This document shows, piece after piece, positions 1 to 5,461 of a DNA stretch of 5,482 nucleotides. The position numbers and the translations under genes were made by a program. This stretch comes from Spirochaetaceae bacterium (GTDB lineage: Bacteria > Spirochaetota > Spirochaetia > Treponematales > Breznakiellaceae), in NCBI GenBank assembly GCA_031269165.1, contig JAISZQ010000377.1, positions 1 through 5,482 on the forward strand, in the 5' to 3' direction. Position 1 is the stretch's first letter; the number at the start of each line of letters is the position of its first letter. Under the pieces are notes generated by a model. That model was not told the origin of the DNA, did no database searches, and saw only the letters and a list, made by a program, of their open reading frames with translations.

Positions 1-23
1 GTGCATTTGACTACGTCGGTTTT

Positions 24-163
24 CAATTCAAATTGTCGCAGATTCAATGGATTTCCGTCGTCATTGCGAGGTACGAAGCAATCCAGGGTGTGCCCGGTCT
101 GGATTGCTTCACCCTCCGGATTCGCAATGACGGCCCGTAATGACGATGCGACAATTTGAATTG
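24..163. repeat. Nested palindromic repeat element, copy 1
   Basis: This is a palindrome inside a palindrome. The outer arms are a perfect 17-bp match: positions 24-40 (CAATTCAAATTGTCGCA) and the reverse complement at 147-163. Inside lie arms 59-69 and 122-132 (CGTCATTGCGA and complement, perfect), and inside those a 12-bp hairpin, 75-86 with 99-110 (GAAGCAATCCAG and complement), with a 12-nt loop. The inner part (59-132) is the widespread short non-coding repeat seen three more times in this window. The outer arms are not shared with the other copies. A second, imperfect partner for the left inner arm sits at 136-146. No coding potential is visible. It is non-autonomous: I see no transposase in the window. 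Confidence 0.88.
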
Positions 164-362
164 CACCCCAGCGACATAGTGTTTTGTAATGAGAAAATAG
201 GTATCTTTACAAGGCCGTTTATGGCGATTCCGGGTAGTGTAATATTCTAATAATTAGAATTATGACAGATATTAAGGTCAGATAGAACTAAAAATTGGGA
301 ATAGTATAAACAACGGATTGAGTTTTTATTCTCTTATCCATCGAATAATATAAATAATTAAT
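164..362. other. AT-rich gene-free leader of the permease gene
   Basis: Together with the repeat before it, this makes 362 bases without a gene. It is visibly richer in A and T than anything else in the window. Apart from the palindrome at 244-260 I see no RNA gene, no open frame of note and no clear promoter. TTGAGT at 318-323 could be a -35 box, but no good -10 hexamer follows at 16-18 bp. TATAAA at 349-354 is too far from it. There is also no purine-rich ribosome site just before the permease start, which is usual in Bacteroidota but not proof of that origin. Confidence 0.6.
244..260. promoter_or_regulatory. Fur-family-like operator palindrome
   Basis: The sequence ATTCTAATAATTAGAAT is a perfect inverted repeat with 8-bp arms around one central base. 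Its inner 15 bases have the 7-1-7 layout of Fur, PerR and Zur boxes. Each half (TTCTAAT) differs from the Bacillus PerR half-site TTATAAT at one position. It ends about 100 bp before the permease start, rather far for a repressor of that gene unless the promoter lies in the same stretch. In AT-rich DNA a chance palindrome is possible, so this is a candidate site only. Confidence 0.35.
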
Positions 363-1514
363 GTGAAAACAAAGAGCAGTTTATTTCAGTTTATCCCCGT
401 GATGCTGGCGTTTTTCGCTATGGGTGCGGTGGATTTGGTAGGTATTGCCTCCAATTATGTAAAAGAAGATTTCGGTTTATCCGACACGATGGCGAACCTG
501 TTTCCGTCGATGGTCTTCTTCTGGTTCTTTATTTTTTCCGTTCCTACCGGATTGCTGATGAACAGGATCGGGCGGAGGAACACCGTTCTGCTGAGTTTGG
601 TTGTGACTGTATCGGCATTGCTGTTGCCGGTTTGCAGTTATAATTACCCGGTGATGTTGCTTTCGTTCTCGCTTCTGGGAATCGGCAATACCCTGATGCA
701 GGTTTCTCTTAATCCCTTAATAGCGGATATTGTATCCGGGAATCGTTTTGCGAGTATGCTCACGTTCGGACAATTTGTAAAGGCAATCGCTTCTTTTGCT
801 GCGCCTTTACTGGCCGGCTGGACGGCATTGCAATTCGGTAACTGGAAGCTTTTTTACCCCGTTTATGCCGCGATGACGGTTCTGGCTCTGGTCTTTCTGG
901 GTGTGACAAAAATCCGGGAAAAGCCTTACGAATCCAGGTCTTCATTCTCCGATTGTTTCCGGCTTTTGGGTAAAGGCTCTGTCTGGCTGTTCTTCCTCGG
1001 GATTATGGCTCATGTGGGCATCGACGTAGGCATCAACGCCACCGCTCCGAAAATCCTGATGGAGCGTACCGGGATGACGCTGGTAGATGCCGGAGTGGCA
1101 ACGAGCGTCTATTTCCTGTTCCGCGTGTTCGGCTGTTTTTCGGGAACCTTCATTCTGGCCCGCATACAAATGCATAAGTTTTTTATTGTGAGCCTTATCT
1201 GTATGGTCTTATCGGTGCTTGGCCTGTTCTTTTTTTCTCATACCATCGTTTTGTACCTTGCCATTGCATTGGTCGGCTTCGGTAATTCCAATATCTTCCC
1301 TATGGTTTTTTCAAGAGCCTTGCAGTCGCTGCCCGAGCGCGACAACGAAGTATCGGGGCTGATGATCATGGGTATTGCCGGAGGAGCGGTGTTCCCGCTA
1401 TTGATGGGCGTTGCTTCCGATGTGGTGGGCGCACAATGGGGAGCCATTCTGGTTGTGGCAGCCCTGGTAGCCTATCTTTTTGCTCTGTCGCCGAAGATTA
1501 AGGAAGGGAAGTAA
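363..1514 (+). CDS. Major facilitator permease, FucP-like (probable sugar:H+ symporter)
   Basis: A 383-residue inner-membrane protein with about twelve hydrophobic helices, split into two sets of six by a charged loop near residues 181-205. The loop between helices 2 and 3 carries the facilitator signature GLLMNRIGRR (63-72). Residues 107-120 (IGNTLMQVSLNPLI) and 305-320 (GFGNSNIFPMVFSRAL) resemble the conserved segments of the fucose/glucose-galactose permease group. The overall sequence reads like uncharacterised Bacteroidota members of that group. The substrate cannot be told from sequence; a hexose or deoxyhexose taken up with protons is the best inference. The start is GTG at 363, overlapping an ATG at 361 that hits an immediate stop. 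It gives a short lysine-containing lead before helix 1. The next in-frame ATG, at 402, would cut into that helix. No Shine-Dalgarno sequence is visible. The gene stands alone between two repeats, with no sugar-metabolism neighbour. Confidence 0.9.
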   Translation: MKTKSSLFQFIPVMLAFFAMGAVDLVGIASNYVKEDFGLSDTMANLFPSMVFFWFFIFSVPTGLLMNRIGRRNTVLLSLVVTVSALLLPVCSYNYPVMLLSFSLLGIGNTLMQVSLNPLIADIVSGNRFASMLTFGQFVKAIASFAAPLLAGWTALQFGNWKLFYPVYAAMTVLALVFLGVTKIREKPYESRSSFSDCFRLLGKGSVWLFFLGIMAHVGIDVGINATAPKILMERTGMTLVDAGVATSVYFLFRVFGCFSGTFILARIQMHKFFIVSLICMVLSVLGLFFFSHTIVLYLAIALVGFGNSNIFPMVFSRALQSLPERDNEVSGLMIMGIAGGAVFPLLMGVASDVVGAQWGAILVVAALVAYLFALSPKIKEGK

Positions 1515-1562
1515 AATCGCAGGAAAAACTCACTTCCCCGGCTCTGGACGGCTCATTTCTAT

Positions 1563-1630
1563 CGTCCTTGCGAGGTACGAAGTAATCCGGGGTGCCCGCT
1601 CTGGATTGCTTCGCTCCGCTCGCAATGACA
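1563..1630. repeat. Palindromic repeat element, copy 2 (degenerate)
   Basis: This is the same family as 59-132, and closest to it: both read GAGGTACGAAG in the left arm. Outer arms 1563-1574 and 1619-1630 match at 10 of 12 positions. Inner arms 1578-1590 and 1601-1613 match at 11 of 13. It begins about 50 bp after the permease stop codon and could fold in the transcript. There is no T-run after it, so I do not call it a terminator. Translation of its right arm creates a false N-terminal extension of the next gene. Confidence 0.85.
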
Positions 1631-1675
1631 GGTTGCCCGCTCGCACAGGGGCTAGCGCATTTCTCGCACATTCAC

Positions 1676-1681
1676 TATAAT
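1676..1681 (+). promoter_or_regulatory. Possible -10 box before the nucleotidyltransferase
   Basis: A perfect TATAAT ends 6 bp before the ATG at 1688, so a transcript starting from it would begin at or next to the start codon and have no leader. No Shine-Dalgarno sequence precedes that ATG, which fits. No good -35 hexamer lies 16-18 bp upstream (TAGCGC at 1653-1658), so support is weak. Confidence 0.3.
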
Positions 1682-1687
1682 GCCGCT

Positions 1688-2035
1688 ATGCTTCCGACAG
1701 AGACCGGCAAACAGGCGGCAATTAAGCGGGAACTTGACGCACTGGTGAACATTATGGTGGAAACCCTGCCGGTTGAGCAGGTATATCTTTTTGGTTCCTA
1801 TGCCTATGGAACGCCGCGCGATGACTCCGACCTCGATTTGTATGTAGTATTCAAGGACGATATGAAAATGCGGGAAATTGACGCGCTGGTAACCGCGAGA
1901 GTGGCAATGGCCCCGGCTCAACGGACGCCGCTTGACCTTCTGGGACACAAGAAAAGCACATTCCTCGCCCGCACAACTGGTTTCGCCACCATAGAAAAGG
2001 ATGTTGTCCAAAGAGGAATAAAACTGTATGGATAA
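1688..2035 (+). CDS. MNT-type nucleotidyltransferase (antitoxin-like partner of HEPN)
   Basis: A 115-residue soluble protein that is a minimal nucleotidyltransferase domain of the DNA polymerase beta superfamily. The signature runs GSYAYGT (36-42) followed by DDSDLDLYVV (45-54). D48 and D50 are the expected metal-binding pair, and D83 in TPLDLL (80-85) is a good third carboxylate, so the catalytic set looks complete. Proteins of this size are usually encoded just before a HEPN gene. In studied type VII toxin-antitoxin pairs the MNT protein adds nucleotides to the HEPN RNase and silences it. That role is inferred here by family. An earlier in-frame ATG at 1592 lies inside the palindromic repeat and would add repeat-derived residues, so I chose 1688, where the conserved protein starts. 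The stop overlaps the following HEPN start by 8 bases, showing the original operon. Confidence 0.85.
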   Translation: MLPTETGKQAAIKRELDALVNIMVETLPVEQVYLFGSYAYGTPRDDSDLDLYVVFKDDMKMREIDALVTARVAMAPAQRTPLDLLGHKKSTFLARTTGFATIEKDVVQRGIKLYG

Positions 2036-2272
2036 ACAGGAAGAGTTAAGGCAATGGTTTGCCCTTGCCGACGATAATGTACGATCGGCGGCTCGATACT
2101 GTTGCCCAAAACCAGCCGCCTCACCGAATACGGAGTCCTGCCGCGTTATCCCAACGAATTACAGATAACGATAGATGACGTTAAGACGGCTGTTCAGTAC
2201 GCAAAGGACATCAAAGCATTTGTCGCAAAAGTACGGGGATTGGAAACACAAGAACCGCAGAGGACGCCGTAA
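2028..2272 (+). pseudogene. HEPN-domain gene with internal deletion and frameshift
   Basis: The ATG at 2028 opens a typical HEPN N-terminus, MDKQEELRQWFALADDNVRSA (residues 1-21), as found in proteins paired with MNT nucleotidyltransferases. This frame runs off into unrelated residues and stops at 2166-2168 after 46 residues. A second frame, open from 2078 to the stop at 2270-2272, encodes a typical HEPN C-terminus: LTEYGVLPRYPNELQIT, then DDVKTAVQYAKDIKAFV. The switch falls near 2085-2100. Against the usual length of about 125-140 residues, roughly 55-65 residues from the middle are missing. That includes the helix with the conserved H-Q-EK-LK pattern and the THDL segment. A functional HEPN protein is unlikely. 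A single sequencing indel cannot explain the missing centre. Family membership is from memory of the fold's sequence pattern. Confidence 0.8.
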
Positions 2273-2292
2273 ATACGGCCCGCATTCCGTGA

Positions 2293-2366
2293 GCAATCAA
2301 GACAAAGAAGCCCCTCACACTGGATTGCTTCGCCCACTCTAACGAGTGGCGGGCTCGCAATGACAG
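2293..2366. repeat. Palindromic repeat element, copy 3 (left end lost)
   Basis: It shares about 74 bases with copy 4 at a constant offset of 130 bp, with about six differences. It has the inner arm pair (GCAATC near 2293-2298; CTGGATTGCTTCG at 2320-2332), a small hairpin CCACTC-TAAC-GAGTGG at 2334-2349, and the right end CTCGCAATGACA (2354-2365). The matching left end CGTCATTGCGAG is not present. The sequence before it reads CATTCCGTGAGCAATC, as if about a dozen bases of the left arm had been deleted. It starts 20 bp after the HEPN remnant's stop codon. Confidence 0.82.
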
Positions 2367-2395
2367 ATGGCTCGCACTGACAGGCGTGGCGAGGT

Positions 2396-2495
2396 CGTCA
2401 TTGCGAGAAGCGGAGCGACGAAGCAATCTAGACAAAGAAGTCCCTCACACTGGATTGCTTCGCCCGCTCTAACGAGCGGCGGACTCGCAATGACG
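2396..2495. repeat. Palindromic repeat element, copy 4 (complete, 100 bp)
   Basis: This is the best-preserved copy. Its 12-bp terminal arms match perfectly, 2396-2407 (CGTCATTGCGAG) and 2484-2495. Inner arms 2419-2431 and 2450-2462 (CGAAGCAATCTAG against CTGGATTGCTTCG) match at 12 of 13 positions. A side hairpin CCGCTC-TAAC-GAGCGG occupies 2464-2479. The loop segment GACAAAGAAGTCCCTCACA separates this subfamily (copies 3 and 4) from copies 1 and 2. It lies in the 297-base gene-free gap between the HEPN remnant and the end of the leftward dehydrogenase gene. There it could form a strong hairpin in the dehydrogenase's 3' transcript. Confidence 0.88.
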
Positions 2496-2518
2496 GGCGT
2501 GGGCGCGCGTTACGCTTC

Positions 2519-2546
2519 TTTCATTCTCCATTTACCATTTTCCATT
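2519..2546. repeat. Heptamer run (NNCCATT) at the dehydrogenase 3' end
   Basis: Four adjacent 7-base units read TTTCATT, CTCCATT, TACCATT and TTCCATT, followed by a small hairpin TTCCCC-GCAG-GGGGAA (2545-2560). On the minus strand this is the first DNA downstream of the dehydrogenase stop codon. The hairpin is not followed by a T-run in that direction, so it is a poor intrinsic terminator. Similar CCATT-rich strings occur in intergenic DNA of many genomes; no function is known to me. Confidence 0.5.
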
Positions 2547-2569
2547 CCCCGCAGGGGGAACGGCCTCCC

Positions 2570-5242
2570 CTATTTCCGGTACGCCGTGTTCGCCATCGGG
2601 AGTTTGTCCCGCAATACGCCGTCCCGCACATAGTACGCGCCGCCGATGGCCGGGCAGACGGGAATGGTGGCGAGTTCGCCAACGCCTTTTGTGCCGTAGG
2701 AGAGGCCGCCGCGTTTGCTGGGGTTCACGAGGTAGACCTCCATTTCCGGCGCGTCCGTGGCGCGAAGGAGGCCCAGCGTCCCGTACTTTACCTTGGGGAT
2801 GCCGCCCTCAAGTGGAAAGTCTTCGGTGAGCGCATAGCCCATGCCCATGAGGAGGCCGCCCTCGATCTGGCCCTCCGCCGACTTGGGGTTGACCACCGTG
2901 CCCAGATCGTATGCGGCGATGACACGCTCCACCTTGCCCTCCGCGTCAAGCAACGCGAGTGTCGCGGCGTACCCGTAGGCGACGTGACTCACCGGGTTGG
3001 GTTTGTCGCTGCCCATCGGGTCGGTAACGGTGGTGAACTCCCCATAAAACTCTTCGCCCTCAAGCGAGGCAAGGTTGCCGCCTGCCGCGTCAAGGGCCGT
3101 CTTCAGTTTTTCCGCCGCCCGCCTCACCGCCTCGCCTGACACCACCGTTTGGCGGGACGCAGTCGTTGTGCCGGAATTAGGGGTGCGCCGCGTGTCGGGC
3201 GGTTCAGGCAGGGTCTGTTCCGGCGTAACGCCCACCGTCTCGCAGACGATCTGTGTCGTTACCGTGGCAAAGCCCTGGCCGATACACGCCGCGCTGGAAC
3301 GGATGTGGATGACGCCCCCTTCCACCGAGAGGATGCATCGGCCTGTGTCGGGAATGCCCACGCCGACCCCCGCGTTCTTGAGAGCCGCCGCGATACCCAC
3401 CGCCTTGCCCGCTGCCACCGCCGCCTCGTAGGGCTCTTTCAGTTTGAGTAGGCACGCTTCCAGTTCCGTGTCGTCTCCGGCGATCTGGCCGTTGGGAAGG
3501 GATTGGCCGGGGCGGATGGCGTTCCGGTAGCGGATTTCCCACGGGCTTATCCCGACCATCTCGGCGAGCAGGTTCAAATTGCTTTCCACGGCAAAATTGC
3601 TCTGACACACGCCGAAGCCCCGGAACGCGCCGCCGGGCGGGTTGTTGGTGTAAACGGCCTTCCCGTCGATGTCGATCACCTGATAATTGTAGGGCCCCGC
3701 CGCATGGGTGCACGCCCGCTGGAGAACCGGCCCGCCCAGCGAAGCGTAAGCGCCCGTGTCCGAGACGATTGCCGCCTTCATCGCGGTCAATATCCCGTTT
3801 TCATCACAGCCCGTGGTGAGGTCTATCTCCATCGCGTGACGCTTGGGGTGCAGGTTGATGCTCTCCTGCCGCGTGAGCAGCACCTTCACGGGTTTCTGCA
3901 ACAAATACGCCGCGAGTGCCGCGTGATGCTGGACGCTCATGTCCTCCTTGCCGCCGAAACCGCCGCCGACCAGTTGCCCAATCACGTGCACCTTGTCCCG
4001 CTCAAGGCCGAGCATTCGGGCGCACTCCCGTTGTTCGTCGTAGATGCTCTGTCCCCCCGTGTAGAGCGCGACCCCGTCCCCTTCCGGCTCGGCGACCGCG
4101 CATTCCGGTTCCATGAAGGCGTGTTCGGTAAACGGCACCGAGTAATGCCGTGTAACGACAAACTTCGACGCGGCAAGCACCGCCTCCGCGTCCCCGCGCA
4201 CGAGGTGTTCGTGGGAGAGCACGTTCGGTATGGCGGGCCCGGCGGCACGAGGGCTGACACCGCCGTGCGGGTCTGAAGGAGGGGCGTGCGGATCATTGGC
4301 GGGAGCAGCCTTGGGGGATGCGTCCTTGACATGAATGATCGGCGCGTCGTCGGCCATCGCCGCCAGAGGAGACGTGATCGGCTCGAGCACCTCGTAATCA
4401 ACCTTGACGAGGGCCTTAATCGCGTCAAGGGTCTCCTTCTTCCGCGCCACGACGAGGGCCACCGCGTCTCCGATGAACCGCGTAATATCCCCTTCCCGAA
4501 TCATCACGTCGTAGTCCGAGATGAACTCAAGGTGGCCGATTTTATTGTTGCCGGGGACATCCTTCGCGGTAAACACCGCCGCGCAGTCGGGGTGGGCAAG
4601 CGCCTCGCCCGGATCAATCTTGAGAATACGCGCCCGGGGGTGGGCCGCCCTGAGTGCCGACGCGTACAACATTCCTTCCTTAGAGATGTCGTCCGCATAG
4701 ATGCCCGTCCCCAGCGTTTTCGCCGCCGCGTCAACCCGATGGAAGGTCTCGCCCAGCCGCCCGGTAAATCGGCGTTCCGGCACAGGCGCGTTGTCGCGGA
4801 AGAGTTCCGCCGCAAGACGAATCGCGTCCTTTATCTTGATATAGCCCGTACAGCGGCAGATGTTCGAGCGGATCGCCTTCCGTATCTCGCCGTCATCCGG
4901 GGCGTTGTTCACGTCCAGCAACGCCTTCGCGCTCATCACCATGCCCGGTATGCAGAACCCGCACTGCACCGCCCCCGCCTCGGCAAAAGCGTAGGCATAG
5001 ACCGCCTTTTCCCGCTCGCTCAAGCCCTCAAGCGTCACGACCGACTTCCCCGCCGTCTTTGCCAGCGTCGGAATACAAGCGCGGCTCGCCTTCCCGTCAA
5101 TCAGCACGGTACACGCCCCGCACGCCCCCGACCCGCAACCGTTCTTCGTCGCCGTGAGCCGCAAATCCTCCCGCAGAAAGTCGATGAGTTTCTTGCTCTC
5201 GTTGCCCTTCACCAAAACGCCGTTTACCGTGAGTTCCACCAT
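2570..5242 (-). CDS. Selenium-dependent xanthine dehydrogenase family molybdenum hydroxylase
   Basis: An 890-residue cytoplasmic fusion protein. Residues 1-75 form a plant-type [2Fe-2S] domain (C36, C41, C44, C56). Residues 76-150 form the second [2Fe-2S] domain (C94-x2-C97, C129-x-C131). From about 160 the xanthine oxidase-type molybdopterin domains follow: GGQSIYDEQ (396-404), VGGGFGGKED (425-434), AFRGFG (539-544), GQG (655-657), and KGVGE with the likely catalytic base E856. E433 and R541 sit where the purine-binding Glu and Arg of bovine xanthine oxidase lie. No FAD domain is present and no signal peptide is visible. Order and wording closely follow the fused Se-dependent xanthine dehydrogenases known from Enterococcus and clostridia, which carry a labile selenium cofactor, not selenocysteine. 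Usual length is about 850; a proline-rich stretch near 305-340 accounts for much of the excess. A related hydroxylase acting on another purine or aromatic heterocycle cannot be excluded. Confidence 0.88.
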   Translation of the reverse strand: MVELTVNGVLVKGNESKKLIDFLREDLRLTATKNGCGSGACGACTVLIDGKASRACIPTLAKTAGKSVVTLEGLSEREKAVYAYAFAEAGAVQCGFCIPGMVMSAKALLDVNNAPDDGEIRKAIRSNICRCTGYIKIKDAIRLAAELFRDNAPVPERRFTGRLGETFHRVDAAAKTLGTGIYADDISKEGMLYASALRAAHPRARILKIDPGEALAHPDCAAVFTAKDVPGNNKIGHLEFISDYDVMIREGDITRFIGDAVALVVARKKETLDAIKALVKVDYEVLEPITSPLAAMADDAPIIHVKDASPKAAPANDPHAPPSDPHGGVSPRAAGPAIPNVLSHEHLVRGDAEAVLAASKFVVTRHYSVPFTEHAFMEPECAVAEPEGDGVALYTGGQSIYDEQRECARMLGLERDKVHVIGQLVGGGFGGKEDMSVQHHAALAAYLLQKPVKVLLTRQESINLHPKRHAMEIDLTTGCDENGILTAMKAAIVSDTGAYASLGGPVLQRACTHAAGPYNYQVIDIDGKAVYTNNPPGGAFRGFGVCQSNFAVESNLNLLAEMVGISPWEIRYRNAIRPGQSLPNGQIAGDDTELEACLLKLKEPYEAAVAAGKAVGIAAALKNAGVGVGIPDTGRCILSVEGGVIHIRSSAACIGQGFATVTTQIVCETVGVTPEQTLPEPPDTRRTPNSGTTTASRQTVVSGEAVRRAAEKLKTALDAAGGNLASLEGEEFYGEFTTVTDPMGSDKPNPVSHVAYGYAATLALLDAEGKVERVIAAYDLGTVVNPKSAEGQIEGGLLMGMGYALTEDFPLEGGIPKVKYGTLGLLRATDAPEMEVYLVNPSKRGGLSYGTKGVGELATIPVCPAIGGAYYVRDGVLRDKLPMANTAYRK

Positions 5243-5252
5243 GCGCGTTGTG

Positions 5253-5257
5253 CCTCC
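5253..5257 (-). promoter_or_regulatory. Ribosome binding site of the dehydrogenase gene
   Basis: GGAGG on the minus strand, separated by 10 bases from the ATG at 5240-5242. It supports that start, as does the protein sequence, which begins MVELTVNG exactly where ferredoxin-like domains of this family begin. It contrasts with the two plus-strand genes, neither of which has a visible Shine-Dalgarno sequence. Confidence 0.8.
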
Positions 5258-5281
5258 AAAACATTTGCCATAATAAAGTTA

Positions 5282-5321
5282 AGTATAACGCTAAACTTTT
5301 GTATCGTCAAGAAAAATTTTT
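5282..5321 (-). promoter_or_regulatory. Sigma70-type promoter of the dehydrogenase gene
   Basis: On the minus strand, TTGACG (5305-5310) and TATACT (5282-5287) are separated by exactly 17 bp. Each hexamer is one base from consensus. An A-tract/T-tract (5312-5321, AAAAATTTTT) sits directly upstream of the -35 box, as in UP elements. Transcription would start near 5275, giving a leader of about 33 nt, too short for a purine riboswitch. The gene therefore seems to have its own strong promoter, and the leader has no room for an RNA sensor. Confidence 0.72.
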
Positions 5322-5388
5322 AACGGAGGTTGTTCCAAAACCCAGCGAAAGGGGGAAAGTCTTCCACTGTCAACAACTTAAGAATTTT

Positions 5389-5461
5389 GTCCGCGGATTG
5401 ACGCGGATTTTCACGGATTATACCCCGCTCGATCCGTGTTAATCCGCGAAAATCCGCGGAC
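5389..5461. repeat. Large inverted repeat of CGCGGATT units
   Basis: The arms 5389-5419 and 5431-5461 pair at 27 of 31 positions by my hand count, rising to 28 if a terminal G-T pair is allowed, around an 11-base centre. Each arm is three 8-base units with 2-base spacers. The left arm is CGCGGATT, CGCGGATT, CACGGATT starting at 5392, 5402 and 5412. The right arm has three inverted copies. The four internal mismatches fall only in the 2-base spacers. It lies just upstream of the dehydrogenase promoter. Similar CGCGGATT strings are scattered in genomes of several phyla. It could act as a terminator for a leftward gene beyond the window, as a protein-binding array, or as a mobile palindrome. Confidence 0.82.

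Noticed and set aside
1592..1687. An upstream in-frame ATG that would extend the nucleotidyltransferase by 32 residues
   Set aside because: The added residues are a translation of the palindromic repeat's right arm, and the conserved protein begins at 1688.
2293..2495. CRISPR array
   Set aside because: Only two copies, each itself a long palindrome of the dispersed repeat family, with no spacers of regular length and no cas gene.
2545..2560. Intrinsic terminator for the dehydrogenase gene
   Set aside because: The hairpin is a 6-bp stem, but on the minus strand it is followed by TGGAAAATGG rather than a T-run.
2367..2633. An 88-codon plus-strand open frame
   Set aside because: It reads through repeat copy 4 and into the dehydrogenase's antisense strand. 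Its residues (for example RSGATKQS) are the usual translation of this repeat family.
5258..5281. Purine riboswitch or operator in the dehydrogenase leader
   Set aside because: The predicted leader is about 33 nt and shows only weak short inverted matches, too short for a riboswitch and no better than chance.
4286..5323. A 345-codon open frame antisense to the dehydrogenase, and similar long ones at 3503-4276
   Set aside because: GC-rich coding DNA gives long antisense frames. These are arginine-rich, without recognisable domains, and lie opposite well-conserved domains.
5248..5442. A 64-codon plus-strand open frame at the right end
   Set aside because: It runs antisense through the dehydrogenase promoter and into the CGCGGATT inverted repeat, has no ribosome site at its start, and resembles no protein I know.
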